This document shows positions 10,394 to 21,690 of a stretch of 64,000 nucleotides of DNA, in pieces (position 1 is the stretch's first letter; every line of letters begins with the position of its first letter). This stretch comes from Crambe crambe. Lineage: Eukaryota; Porifera; Demospongiae; Poecilosclerida; Crambeidae. The notes under the pieces are model-generated. The model saw only the letters and a program-made list of their open reading frames with translations, was not told the origin of the DNA and did no database searches. The position numbers and the translations under genes were made by a program. Where the stretch lies: contig OZ004583.1 of assembly GCA_963924555.1 (NCBI GenBank), positions 1,955,501 through 2,019,500 of the forward strand, read 5' to 3'.

Positions 10394-10488
10394 AAAGGCG
10401 CATACTAGTAAGGGGTCGTCAAGTGCGCAAATTCGCGCTCGCGCTGCGCGATCGCGACGCGGAGTGGCGGCGCGCGCGGCTGGCCAGC

Positions 10489-10495
10489 TATAAAT
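10489..10495 (+). promoter_or_regulatory. TATA box of membrane-protein gene
   Basis: TATAAAT lies 82 bp before the ATG at 10,577, just after a GC-rich, CpG-rich block (10,420-10,485) that stands out in this AT-rich region. Position and context fit a core promoter. Confidence 0.55.
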
Positions 10496-10576
10496 GCGAT
10501 CGCAATCGCAGTAGCCTGGGCATTTTTTTTGCATCTCGCTGAATTAGACTACTCAGTTGTGTCTGAAAAATCACCA

Positions 10577-12118
10577 ATGGAGAATGCAGATGAAATGGCT
10601 AGTCACCATTCAGTAGATCGAGACGGAGCAGTGGCCCAGCATTATCAAGATAGTACAATACTTGCAATTGCAGAGCGTTTGATTGGGGAAGGAGAGCTAG
10701 AGGATGATGATTTAGAAGATGAAGATGAATCTTTTGGTAATTGCCTTGACATATCTTGTGTTTACACATGTTCTCCCAAAATTTGTGAAACGAAAAAATT
10801 TTTTAAATCAAATCTCTTACGCAGAGCACGAGATCATAGTGTAAAGATTCTAGCATTTGATGGGATTATTTTCCCTCTTCTTCCCAACCTTATGCGGGAT
10901 ATAGTGGTCGGTGGTGAGCTCTTGTACACCATTGCTGGTCTAATTCTCTCAGTTATTAGCTATGTAAAAGCTGATTGCCATCGAACCTTTAACTTGGTTA
11001 GCTTTGTATTGGGTTCAGTAGCAATGTTGCTGAGCATTGCTAGCACATTTGAAGCATTTTTTAATAGATGCAGGAAACACTTCTGTAATAATGATGACGA
11101 AAAAGGAACTTCAATTTTTGCAGAGTTAATTAATGTGTTACGAAATGTTTTTGCTGAACTTTTAATTTATCCAGTCTTGATATGCTCCATCTTCAGTTTA
11201 GTAACAGGTAGACCATTTTCATCAGGAGCTCCTGAAGATATAGTGATGCTTATACGATTTGGATTGTCTGCTATTTCCTTTATAGCTTTTGTCTACATCT
11301 TGCGTCTTATTATTCTTGTAGGTGCAATATTAAAAATTAAGGCCTCTTGCAAGACCCTTTACTTTCTAGTTTATTTTTCCATTCATGTTGCATTACAAAT
11401 GATCGTCCAGATCTTTATGATTGTGGTCACAGGGAGAGAAATTTATGAAGAAAATCTTCACTTTTATAACACTTCAATCCAGAACTTTACTGATTTCGAG
11501 ACAAGCTGTTTACCAGTTAAAATTAGTGGTTATTTGTGGTATATGATAATAGGAAGTTATCTCTTTCCCATAATGGGCGTTATGATGTTCTTTGCAGTAG
11601 GATTTTACTGGATGCAAGAGTTTTTTATTGGAATTTTTTCACTGATTCCGGGTTTATTGAAGTCATCTGGACTTTCTGATGCTCACAAAACAGTGAAAAA
11701 GGCGATTGAAATGATCAACAAGAATTTCCCCCAAGAAAAGTTTAATGATGAATTTTGTGAATTTAGTGAAGTTTGTGTTTGTGAAAAATTAATTTACCCT
11801 TTTAAGAGTCCTCTACTGGTTATAACGTGCATCTTATTCCTGATTTCAAATTACCTCTTTATAAGCGTTGGAAACTACGGAACTGCCATTGATTTTCTTG
11901 GCCCTATCAGCTTCTTCCATTCTTTTCATGGTTCCGTTGGCTGGTCACTTGTTTATTTAATTGGTGCTATCGTTGGAATCTTAGCAAACCTCTATGCATT
12001 CCTCGTTGGTATTGTGTGGTTGATCCTTATCGAAATAATCATTATGATAATTCTCTCACAATGTCTAATCCTCATCTTGTGTTACTGCATATGTGGGAAT
12101 AAAAAAGACGGGGAATAA
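10577..12118 (+). CDS. Multi-pass membrane protein, 513 aa, unknown function
   Basis: Intact single-exon frame. The first in-frame ATG is at 10,577 (MENADEMASHH). The open frame extends 48 bp further upstream without an ATG. The N-terminus (about 85 residues) is hydrophilic and acidic, with LEDDDLEDEDESF, followed by a Cys-containing stretch (CLDISCVYTCSPKIC). After it come about ten hydrophobic segments, in mature-numbering terms near 100-125, 140-165, 195-220, 230-260, 265-290, 330-360, 365-385, 430-450 and two or three in 465-510. The C-terminus is CYCICGNKKDGE. A predicted extracellular loop at about 300-320 has two N-glycosylation sequons (NTS, NFT). I do not recognise the family; no kinase, channel or transporter signature is evident. 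Lack of introns could mean retroposition or a naturally intronless sponge family. The frame is free of damage and has its own promoter, so it is probably expressed. Confidence 0.85.
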   Translation: MENADEMASHHSVDRDGAVAQHYQDSTILAIAERLIGEGELEDDDLEDEDESFGNCLDISCVYTCSPKICETKKFFKSNLLRRARDHSVKILAFDGIIFPLLPNLMRDIVVGGELLYTIAGLILSVISYVKADCHRTFNLVSFVLGSVAMLLSIASTFEAFFNRCRKHFCNNDDEKGTSIFAELINVLRNVFAELLIYPVLICSIFSLVTGRPFSSGAPEDIVMLIRFGLSAISFIAFVYILRLIILVGAILKIKASCKTLYFLVYFSIHVALQMIVQIFMIVVTGREIYEENLHFYNTSIQNFTDFETSCLPVKISGYLWYMIIGSYLFPIMGVMMFFAVGFYWMQEFFIGIFSLIPGLLKSSGLSDAHKTVKKAIEMINKNFPQEKFNDEFCEFSEVCVCEKLIYPFKSPLLVITCILFLISNYLFISVGNYGTAIDFLGPISFFHSFHGSVGWSLVYLIGAIVGILANLYAFLVGIVWLILIEIIIMIILSQCLILILCYCICGNKKDGE

Positions 12119-13492
12119 AAAGGAACGACATTATAGCTATCTTACTTTACTATTAATTAGCTTTTGCTATTATAGTCATACACAATGTTATTATTAATTT
12201 TATGATTGTCTAGTGATTGTGATATACTGAATTGATGATGAAACCACAGTACACTGGTATAGCCTATTCTTTGATTGGGCCTGGGTACGAGGCTAAGTAC
12301 ACTGGCATCATTACTTTTTATAAATCAGGAAACGTGCTTAATGAGCTCATAGCTACTACTATGGATACAGGCTCTGAAGCAACCATATAGGTGTGATAAG
12401 GGTTTTACTTTAAACTCCTTGTGTTTCGTTACAGTTGTTTCATGTTGCAGTAGCTATTAATTTTGATAAATTCACACACAGTTTCAGAGTTTAGTACTTC
12501 AGCCAATAGTTGGGTGTCTTGCTAGCTGGCATCAGGGCTAGTGCACTGCTACCCTGCATGCTGGCCCGTGGCAATTGATGACAATAATCATGACTATGGT
12601 GCTGCATGTCCTACTTCAGTATGTGGTCAGAAGATTATGATCCCAGGGAAAGTGAACTGCACCTCTAAATATTCATACTGTAAGACTGGTATTGTCCTAA
12701 CCAAAAACATCTTCCTATGCCTAGCTATAGACTATAGTCTTGTGACTCTAATTATAATAGTGTCCCTTGTAACCCCTACAACATAAACCACTATAAACAC
12801 TGGTAGTATCCCCTGCCACTAATCTCACCCCAAAATCTAGAGAAGGCTTCTATGAGCTTTCTGAAGTTATCAATTGACTCATCATTAGCAGGGCTTCATG
12901 AAAGTGCACGGCTACTATAGCTATAGTATTGTAAGTACCCATAATGCTGATTGGCTCTGTGTATCAATATCAGTCTGTGTACCATGAAAAAAAAGAGATA
13001 AATTTGCATATAGGTTTCTGTGGCCTGAGATTAGCTATGTATCAAAAAATATCTGTGGCCTTGAGGTTAGCTATAAAGAGTTGCATAATAGGGTGAGTTT
13101 ATTTACTATTATAATTATAGAGAATACTGAGAAAGCATAATTTAACATACTGTACGTTCTCAGAAGTGATGAAAGAAATTAACTAGGTTGATGTGGTCCA
13201 TTTTTTGGATCAAATCAAACATCAAGCTAGCTATAATTATTGTAGCTAGCTACTACTATCTGATGTTATTAAAAACTTTTACCAGCAAATATAAACTAAC
13301 TACTCATGGGACAAGTGAACACAAATTTTGCCATAGCCAGCTGGAGTCGCTACAGTAAGGTAAAGGGTCACTAGAGTTGAATGCTAAAAATTAATATTAT
13401 ACAGGGCTGGCATGAACCTGTGTATGTAAATAATGCATATAGATAACACTAACAGCAGTGTACGTAGCTAACAGTTAAACTATAATAATAGT
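12119..13492. other. 3' flank and non-coding stretch
   Basis: AATAAA overlaps the stop codon of the membrane-protein gene (GGGGAATAAAAAGG). No convincing gene follows. The 82-codon frame at 12,541 has no recognisable feature. 13,262-13,470 is the inverted partner of 9270-9440. Confidence 0.5.
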
Positions 13493-13626
13493 CAGTGGAA
13501 CCTCTAAAATGTGGACACCTAAATACAGGAAGTTGTCCTTATTAAAGAAGTGTCCTGAATTCAGTGGTGAATAGCTACATATGAGGTATCCTGATTCCAG
13601 GGTCTCCACATTTAGGGGTTCCACCG
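13493..13626. mobile_element. 134-bp pogo-like MITE
   Basis: Ends CAGTGGAACCTCTAAAATG and CACATTTAGGGGTTCCACCG. TA follows on the right; the left flank is GT, probably a mutated TA. A relative of the 9122-9250 element in opposite orientation. Pogo/Tigger-type ends are typically CAGTGGAACC. Confidence 0.7.
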
Positions 13627-15230
13627 TAGTTGGCTAAATGTGTACAGTGGATTGCAAGTTGGTGTAAAATGCAAATTTGACTGCAATAAAAACTTGAACT
13701 TGCATCTATTTAGGAAAAGCCACACATCTATTCAAGAACAGCCTCAAGTTTACACAGCTGTTTTAATTATTTTGCATCTCGCCAACTTGCAATTCAAAAA
13801 ACAGTGCCATTTTAGGCAATATTTGTACACCACACTAGCCATTCTTAGGATAAGTGATAATCAGCCTGACATCCTCTCTAGATTTTAGAGTCTATGGTGG
13901 TTTATGTTGAGGTTCTATGATGCTCTACTCTAAAATTTAGCAATAGCTACTATCAAATTATCTATTTTAGCTACTATAGTCCACAAAGCCATGTAGTTGG
14001 ACTAATTTTATGTAATCTCCATGGTAGCTATATAGTTTACCTTCTAACTCAGTTCTGGTTCTATGACCCATGTACTGCTGCTCACCCTACAGTTCTTTGT
14101 TAATATTAACATTGTGTCCTTTTCCCTTCTGTTAAAATTAATGGTTCATCCTTAATAAACACTTATTATCCTCACAAGATAGTGAGGGGTGTAGGGGTTA
14201 TACATTGCATAATAGCATCTTCTGTAACAGCCAGGAAATGGCTTTACATACCTTTACTTGCTACGTATGTTATGTAAAGAGACAGAGTTATCTGAAAAGA
14301 AGCTGCCATATTATTTAGCAGTGCAGAGTCACTTAATAACTGAAGTGCCTGGTCCTTGAGGTATATTGTATAGCTAATGAAAAATAGGAAATGTATCATA
14401 GCCCCTCTGAACAAGTTATACTAGCTATAATAATATTAGTATAGCTATAAGCTGTGCAACAATTAGCTAAGTGAGAGTGTGACTCACAATAAATTTCTCT
14501 TTTCCCAAATGTACTATACTGACTTTTCCCATGCATAGCTATAAGCCTAGCTAGTGTGTCTGTAATTGAAGGAGTAGTGGTTTACTTTTAATGCTACAAG
14601 CACCACAGCTTGTTAGTAGCTACTATAATTATACCCCCACACTTCTTCTACCCTTGGAAAGCTGGCAGTGTATATCTGTAGATTCCATGCAGTCATTATA
14701 ATAAATTTTACTTATGAAAACAAGCTCTCTGGGATTTCATCAGATGCATAATTTTTTTTGCTGTGTAGGAGGGGCACATCCCCTCCCCCTCTTCCACCCT
14801 TCCTCTCGATCTTGGTTTGCCCACAATTAGCTTAGCTACCCTCATTAGTTCTCTCACTTCATCAAAGCAAGTTATCTACACCACTGATCAGGCTCTTCAT
14901 CTATATCCTTTCCTCAGCATTAGTCCAGAAGTGCAAATGCAAACTAGGATCAGATGTGTTTGTCATGATGACACATGGGAAGATGTGAGAGATAACATGA
15001 ATGGAATCATGGACCATAGTTTCTATGGCAGAATCTTGGTGTGGGATTTCACTTGTCCTGATACCATTTCCTCATTTCACGTTAGGCCACTACAACTTGT
15101 TTTCCTGCTGGTCGGCCGCCCACATATTTTAGAACAAAATTGGGAAATCAAAATTTCATTGTAAAGCCCGCAAGGGATACATACAGAGAGAACATAATAT
15201 GAAATAACCAGGCTTATGATGTGACATGAT
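13627..15230. other. Non-coding stretch
   Basis: AT-rich, with many TAGCTA words. No exon with a family signature is visible. A 116-codon frame at 14,817 has no hydrophobic or domain signal and looks fortuitous. 15,100-15,125 contains CCTGCTGGTCGGCCGCCCA, a word shared with 35,126-35,142. Confidence 0.45.
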
Positions 15231-15241
15231 ACAATAACTTG

Positions 15242-16610
15242 CTATAGAGTTGTGTGCAATATTGTTCTAAGTGATAGTGCCTTTTCAAAGGTTTCCTCGC
15301 AAGGAGTTGTGAGAAGGTGCAGCAGGTGCTTGAGTTCGCAGCCGAGGTGAACCTTGGTGATGTGGTCCGCAGGAAGGTTGCTCCTGCCGTACTTGTGCCC
15401 GCACACAGGACAGGCAAAGTCATCTGTGAACACTGGGATGGTGATAACGCGAAGGACTGTGGCAATTGCCCTGGCGCCTCGAATACCTTGCTCCCTGGCC
15501 TCATCCCATAGTCTCATCCAACTAATATCACGGGAGAGAGCAGCAAGGTTCTCACGTGAAGACACTAGGGACCAAATGTAGTCACGATCAGCAGCCTGGA
15601 GTTTGCCTTTAACTGCTCTCAGGGTGAGATGATTTTCAAAATTCTCTTCTTGCTGCAAAATAACTTCTGTCAGATTGGTCTTATAAACCTGCTCCAGGAA
15701 CTTGCACTGCTGAATCACTAGTGGCTCAGAATCTTTCTCCCTCAGACAGTTGAATACCTCCACACTGATGGACACCTTTTTGGGGTGTAGGAGACGCCAG
15801 AGGAAACTGATCTTGCGGTGAAGGATACGAAGTCTCATAGTAGGCCACTGGAGTGCAACTAGTGGGATGAGATTGGAGTGATGTTTTGGAAGGTTTAGGA
15901 TTTTCTTGCCGAGTTCACCTTGGAACTGATCCAGCGATGAGATCATTGGCTCTGTTAAAATCCAGTTTTCTGAGCCATACAGACAGACAGGTAAGACACA
16001 GACCTCGAATAGTTCACTGGACGAGAGCGGGTTCTGCTCACCATAAGCTATGCCATTAGCTTGGTGGGCGAAGAAGGCTTGTCGTGCCTTAGCAATGTTG
16101 TGATTAATTGACTCTGTTGGAGAGAGGTCATGTGACCACTTTACACCCAGACAGGTAGAAGAACTCGCAGATGCAATGGTTGTCTCACCTATGGACATAG
16201 TACTTGGCTGAGGTCTACGTATGGAGAACTCTTGAAGCTCCAGTTTATCTTCATTCAGTCGGAGGCCATTATCAACTGTGAACTGCCTTACAATAGAGGC
16301 TTGTTGTTCCAAGATATCTAAGTTTGGAGCCACGCCTCTCAGATCGTCTGCATGGCCAAGGGAGCCCAGATAGTGACCATGGATCGAGACTCCCAATCCT
16401 GTAGATTCTAGCTCCTCAAGGAGAGAGTCTATCACAAGTAAAAATAATAGCGGAGACAAGACTGACCCCTGCTTCACACCACGCCCAAGGTGGAATGCCT
16501 CGGAGTAATTCAACCCAAGACGGACACTGGCTGTGGCATCGTCGTAGAAGGCCCCAATGATCCTCCATGCCTTACCATTGATACCAAATACGTGGTATGC
16601 GCATGCGTAG
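15242..16610 (-). pseudogene. LINE reverse transcriptase, 5'-truncated
   Basis: Minus-strand frame beginning inside the reverse transcriptase fingers/palm: GKAWRIIGAFYDDATASV, then GVKQGSVLSPLLF (RT block 4/5) and LGSLGHADDLRGVA, where the usual Y/F-A-D-D catalytic box reads HADD, then LNEDKLELQEF and CLGVKWSHDLSP. The C-terminal part ends with a CPVC...H...H zinc knuckle (CPVCGHKYGRSNLPADHITKVH begins with this; only the key residues matter). There is no endonuclease, so about two thirds of the element is missing at the 5' side, which is normal LINE truncation. The longest open frame starts at 16,513 but homology continues to about 16,610. The frame is otherwise open for over 420 codons, so the insertion is not ancient. 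Confidence 0.88.
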
Positions 16611-16774
16611 TAGCCTGCAGTAAAGCAGCTCGTTGTGGGAAGTGACTTCTATGCACCTGATCCCTGAATATTTAACTGTGAAAATAAATATCTAGGATCT
16701 ATCACGAAAAATTTGGACCGGGGAAAAAGTGGACCCCTTTACCAAAAGTTATCAGATTGAATGGCTTGTACATA

Positions 16775-16895
16775 ACTGAGTAGCGCTACCCTCCAGACTG
16801 TAGTCAAGACAAAAAGAGAGCTATTCGAAAGAAAGCAGCTCAATGTAAGAAAGGGAGTTCTTTTCATCAAGAAGAAAAAGAAGAGCGGGGCCTGA
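16775..16895 (+). pseudogene. Transposase N-terminal block (element C)
   Basis: Encodes the same YPPDCSQDKKRAI and VRKGVLFIKKKKK block as element B, with a stop (TGA in CATAACTGAGTAG) and a frame change. It ends where both B and C lose similarity to a full integrase, so the zinc finger is absent. The shared deletion point suggests that B and C descend from an already deleted copy. Confidence 0.65.
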
Positions 16896-17573
16896 TTTTT
16901 CATAGGTGCTGTAGATAGCTAGCTTAGCTAGCTACGCATGAAGTTGAGTCGCAATCATGGTGATTCTACTTAATTATGGCCTTACTACCAGCATAGCTAC
17001 TGCACAGTATAATTATGGTATCTATGCTACCAGATACCAGATTTTTTGGCCTCTGTAAAAGAAACTCATGAAATTTGCCTGTAGCAGCTAGAGCAAAACC
17101 TCAATAATTGACCACCACCAATCGCCGGACACTGCTGTGCAGAGACAAAACAACAGCGGAGGCTAACCTTGCCTTCTTTGGGTAGGCCTGTGCTATGCAA
17201 AGTGGCACACCGAGAGTTGGGCAGCTGGAGTCTACTGGCTGTCTGCAGCAGCAAAAACAACGACCGTCCGAAGATACTACCAAATCAGATGATCCACTCT
17301 AACTTCGACTCTTGCCTCCAAAAGCAGCACACTCTGCCGCTGCAATCTACTAACTAGCTAGGCGATATCTACCACTACTAGTCTACTTCCAAATAAAATT
17401 CCAGCAGCAGCAAGTAAAGCTGGCTGCAGAAACGTTGAGGTTAATTATGCTGACTCAGGGTTTCAATATTCGACATGTGCATGCACAGTATAGTGTTTTG
17501 CAGATCTGGAGTACAATCTATCTCTAAAGCCATAGAGATGAATTTCAGCTGTAAATATCATCAGTAATTTTTT

Positions 17574-17604
<31 letters not shown>

Positions 17605-17677
17605 GGGGGGTACCAACAAACAATCAGAGTCACATACTCTTTACACAAAAACCACAGTATCAATTATGAAAAATAAG

Positions 17678-18779
17678 TTACATACTCTTCACAAAGCAAC
17701 ATACAAAATGCTCAGTAATCTCAGTCTTATTCACACAGTACATGTGGAACCACCGACCACACTCGCATCCAATCCATTTAGGAGTCAAATCCTCAGACTC
17801 AGAAATCACACATTTTCGGGCATCACAATCTCTGTCTTCCTCCATAGAACTGCTACCTACAACACACAATTGCATCTTTATTGGACATTGGGTGTTGAGA
17901 GGTTGGGAATTTACAGTCTACCCTATTACGTATATATGGTCAAAGTACAACTTAACTTTCACTCTATTTCACTTACATTCTACTGGGCACTCATCCATGG
18001 AGTCTGCACACCCAGACCAATGCCCTCGTGCTGGACGACCACAGGAAACTGCTCGCTTGGAGACACGCCTTCCTCCATCCCTGTCAGATCTATCATCCAT
18101 GGAGTTTGCACGCCCTCGTACTGGACGACCAAGGGAAGCAGCTCGCTTGGAGACACACCTTCCTCCATCCTTGTCAGATCTATCATCCATGGAGTTTGCA
18201 CGCCCTCGTACTGGACGACCACAAGAAGCAGCTCGCTTGGAGACACACCTTCCTCCATCCTTGTCAGATCCATCATCCATGGAGTTTGCATGCCCTCATA
18301 CTGGATGACCACGGGAAGAAGCTCGCTTGGAGACACGCCTTCCTCCATCATTGTTAGATCCATCATCCACAGAGTTTGCACACTCTCGTACTGGATGACC
18401 ATGGGAAGATATGCAGATGAAATTTAGATAGAGTACTTTCTAACAAATCATAATATTTATCAAGAACTTCCTTATTCGTAGCCAGATACCTTGCTCGGGA
18501 TAATGAAGAAGGTGTTCGTGAGGATGACGATGAAGAATGAAGTCCACCAGCCATTGCTAACCCTTTTGTCTCTGCCTCGATAGAGCAGGTATCGCTCCAC
18601 TAAACTGATTGCATCCTTACGACATATCCTATAGAAGCACAATGGAAGATGAATCCCTCCAGTTCTGATTCTTCATCGTCAGTGAGGAGCTTGGGATGCC
18701 CACTGACACTTCCAGGCAATACCCGGCCACTGATGCGATCTCCAAGAGTAGTTCTGGGGATGCTTGTTAGTACCTTCAT
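17678..18779 (-). pseudogene. Pogo-type transposase remnant: Psq-like HTH and PHD finger, no DDE core
   Basis: From 18,779 the minus strand reads IPRTTLGDRISGRVLPGSVS and LLTDDEESELEGFIFHCASI, the Psq-like helix-turn-helix of pogo transposases, then RKDAISLVERYL and SNGWWTSF in a shifted frame, then RTPSSLSRARYLATNKEVLD and YYDLLESTLSK, the region before the DDE domain. Instead of the catalytic domain come about five 30-residue repeats, and then a Cys-rich C-terminus (CDARKC, WIGCECGRWFHMYCV) that fits a PHD finger. Frameshifts between blocks and loss of the DDE core make it non-functional as a transposase. The repeats replace the core and may mark the deletion site. Confidence 0.7.
18004..18410 (-). 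repeat. 90-bp minisatellite encoding 30-aa repeats
   Basis: CATCCATGGAG recurs at 18,094, 18,184 and 18,274, with flanking degenerate copies near 18,004 and 18,363, an exact 90-bp period. In one minus-strand frame each unit reads SMDDRSDKDGGRCVSKRAA followed by SGRPVRGRAN-type residues, close to an AT-hook core (GRP). A multiple of three keeps the frame open. Biological meaning is uncertain. Confidence 0.85.
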
Positions 18780-19668
18780 TTATACTAGCAAATACCTTGC
18801 TACTTGAAAGAGACAACCCCCCAAGTCTGAGCACGCCCTAGCTACCCAAGCCTACACAATAGGATATCAGAGCCTGGCATCTAGCAGGTGGGCAAAAATT
18901 AGAAATACAGTAATTTTGGGCTCTTTTAACACAACTCTGGAATTTTATTACCCCTGCTACATAATAACTGGCTTTAGATAGGTAGCTAGCTACTCATGCT
19001 GCTATAACTACATGCAGTTGGTTATTCATGATTTAAACCACCACAAAACAAAAAGCATACCCCAATAACTACTCTTTAAAGCAACATTTATCTCACGTAC
19101 AGAAGCTGCAACCCAGCAAACCGAAGCAGAAGGTTCTAGCCCAACACCACAGGCTCCAGGTTGTCGTTAATTGCTGAGATAAACTTGGTTGGTACACTTC
19201 TACACTGAGCATGCGCATGTCGAATATTGAAACCCTGAGTCAGCATAATTAACCTCAACGTTTCTGCAGCCAGCTTTACTTGCTGCTGCTGGAATTTTAT
19301 TTGGAAGTAGACTAGCAGTGGTAGATGTCGCCTAGCTAGTTAGTAGATTGCAGCAGCAGAGTGTGCTGCTTTTGGAGGCAAGAATCGAAGTTAGAGTGGA
19401 TCATCTGATTTGGTAGTATCTTCGGACGGTCGTTGTTTTTGCTGCTGCAGACAGCCAGTAGAGTCCAGCTGCCCAACTCTCGGTGTGCCACTTTGCATAG
19501 CACAGGCCTACCCAAAGAAGGCAAGGTTAGCCTCCGCTGTTGTTTTGTCTCTGCACAGCAGTGTCCGGCGATTGGTGGTGGTCAATTATTGAGGTTTTGC
19601 TCTAGCTATGTACCAAGTTACCCAGCTATTCTCTTCATAAACAATCAAATCAATATCATTCTGATGAC

Positions 19669-19758
19669 TAGTCTGGTGAACCATCCCCGGATCCCCGGCC
19701 ACTTCCGCAGCACTGGATGTATTGCTGCGGAAGTGGCCGGGGATGGTTCACCAGACTA
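19669..19758. mobile_element. 90-bp MITE, TAGTCTGG ends, 9-bp TSD TCTGATGAC
   Basis: Ends TAGTCTGGTGAACCATCCCC and its complement. Perfect 9-bp duplications TCTGATGAC at 19,660-19,668 and 19,759-19,767. The centre contains AGCACTGGATGTATTGC, a 17-base word also present in the TIR of the 5.5-kb element at 58,060. Inserted into Ginger C next to the pogo element. Confidence 0.88.
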
Positions 19759-20530
19759 TCTGATGACATGGGTTTTCCCTATCCCTGACCAAAAGGCTGT
19801 ACGGTTAGTGGACATACTGGTGCTGAGATCATACCTGTGTGTGGTGTTCCAGAAAGTCTACTATCGGAGAGGGGAACCGATCTGCTATCCTACCTGATGA
19901 CCAATGTATGCAGTCTTCTTGGAATTACGACAGCATACCATCTTCAGTGTGATGGCCTCACCGAGAGGTTTAATCGTACTCTAAAGACGATGATACGCAA
20001 GCATGGTGATGACTATGGGAAGCAGTGGGACAAGTATTTACATGGGATGCCTGATTGCCTATCAAAACACCCCACATGTCATGATGAGGTAATAGCCGAG
20101 AAGCCATCTTACCTTCTTTATGGTAGAGATTGTTGCTATCCTATTGAAGCTGCATTTCTTCCTGCTAATGAGGTAGAAGGGGCTGACCTGACAGACTACC
20201 GACAGGAACTCACTGAGATACTCAGTCAATCCAGAAAGTCCAGAAGCATTACAAAAAATACTATAATAATAATAAGGTGAATAAATGTTCTCCTATGCAG
20301 TTCAAGATTGGAGGTCTAGTGCTAATTCGATTCCCTCAGGAAGAGTCCGGAAAGTTTCGGAAGTTATCTCGTCTGTGGCATGGACCCTATTGAGTTGTTG
20401 AGGTGACTCCAACCAGCATTGCAGAAAAACGTGTCTACACTTTATTTATGTACACTTAAATCGAGTTACCCTAGTAATCTGACCACCCCTCTACTATGGA
20501 AGAAAGTAAGCTCAGGGCAAGCTCTAACTG
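19759..20530 (+). pseudogene. Integrase-type transposase core and C-terminus (element C)
   Basis: Reads PDYLMTWVFPIPDQKAVRLV around the first catalytic Asp region, then CGVPESLLSERGTDLLSYL, TTAYHLQCDGLTERFNRTLK and KHGDDYGKQWDKYLHGMP, the rest of the rve core with its Glu, then EKPSYLLYGRDC and EAAFLPANEVEGADLTDYRQ. After about 20,270 the frame shifts and the GPY module (KLSRLWHGPY) follows near 20,390 with an early stop. This is the best preserved copy of the transposase in the window. The 90-bp MITE sits immediately upstream of it. No RT or RNase H is present. Confidence 0.78.
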
Positions 20531-20904
20531 GAGGAGGGTAACATTAATTATTACTTTTATCATTACTAACTAACTGTTATGTTGATTTCACTTATGATGT
20601 TATCACATGTTCACTCCTTGATTTGTGACCCTTGAGTGAAGTCTTAACATCACTTGAGATACAATTATAATTATGCTGCCTGGTGACATTACATGAATAA
20701 CATATCTGATATAAAGTGGTCTTGTCCTACATGTAAATAATAACCAGGTAATCAACAAGTGAATTTTATATAGCAAGCAGTTATATAGCTACCTTCCTAC
20801 GTAGGTATACCCTTTCAAGGAAAAAACAACTTCAATCGACTTAACCTATGCAATTTATTGATTAACTTATAACTATTGGGAGGAGGGTGGGTTAATCTTC
20901 AAAG

Positions 20905-21690
20905 CCAGGTCCACTGGACCTGCCTAAATTTCAGCAGCAAAACTGGACCGGGTCCGCTTTTTTCCCTTGCCAAAAATGGACCTGCCTAGATTTTGGCAGA
21001 AAAACTGGACTGGGTCCACTTTATTCCCTTGCCAAAAATGGACCTGCCTGGATTTTGGGTCCACTTTTTTTTTCACTTGCCAAAAATGGACCTGCCAGCG
21101 AAACTGGACCGGGTCCACTTCTTCCCCCCGCCAAAAATGGACCTGCAATGGATTTCAGCAGGGAAACTGGACCGGGTCCACTTTTTTCCCCTGCCAAAAG
21201 TGGACCTGCCTGGATTTCGGCAGCGAAACTGGACCGGGTCCACTTTTTTCCACTGCCAAAAGTGGACCTGCCTGGATTTCGGCAGCGAAACTGGACCGGG
21301 TCCACTTTTTTCCACTGCCAAAAGTGGACCTGCCTGGATTTCGGCAGCGAAACTGGACCGGGTCCACTTTTTTCCCCTGCCAAAAGTGGACCTGCCTGGA
21401 TTTCGGCAGCGAAACTGGATCGGGTCCACTTTTTCCCCCTGCCAAAAGTGGACCTGCCTGGATTTCGGCAGCGAAACTGGACCGGGTCCACTTTTTTCCC
21501 CTGCCAAAAGTGGACCTGCTTAGATTTTGGCAGTGAAACTGGACCGGGTCCACTTTTTTCTTGACAAAATTGGACCAGGTCCACTTTTGGCAAGGAAGGT
21601 CCACTTTTGGCAGAAAAAAGTGGACCCCTGGTCCATTTTTTTCTGCCAAAATTGGCCCGGGGGTCCACTTTTTTCCCGGTCCACTTTTGG
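20905..21690 (+). repeat. 62-bp TGGACC/GGTCCA tandem array (element C)
   Basis: GCCTGGATTT at 21,208, 21,270, 21,332, 21,394 and 21,456, 62 bp apart, preceded by more diverged units from 20,905 and followed by GTCCACTTTT/TGGCA words up to the element end. Unit variants (TTTCGGCAGCG here against TTTCGACAGCG in A and the complement of GCCGTCAAAA in B) show that each array has homogenised separately. Confidence 0.92.

Larger units (their letters stand above)
17091..19602 (-). mobile_element. Pogo-like DNA transposon nested in Ginger C, TSD TA
   Basis: About 400-bp terminal inverted repeats (17,091-17,490 and 19,205-19,602) starting GAGCAAAACCTCAATAATTG, flanked by TA (17,089-17,090, 19,603-19,604). 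The minus-strand interior carries a pogo/jerky-type transposase gene reduced to its DNA-binding and PHD ends. A TTTTT/GGGGG homopolymer (17,567-17,610) lies near the left arm. A truncated relative sits at 37,827. Long TIRs plus a missing catalytic core indicate a non-autonomous copy. Confidence 0.85.

Noticed and set aside
12541-12786. 82-codon frame with a hydrophobic C-terminus
   Set aside because: No signal or domain; the hydrophobicity follows from TA-rich sequence.
14817-15164. 116-codon frame
   Set aside because: No recognisable motif, no conserved neighbour and composition like intergenic DNA.
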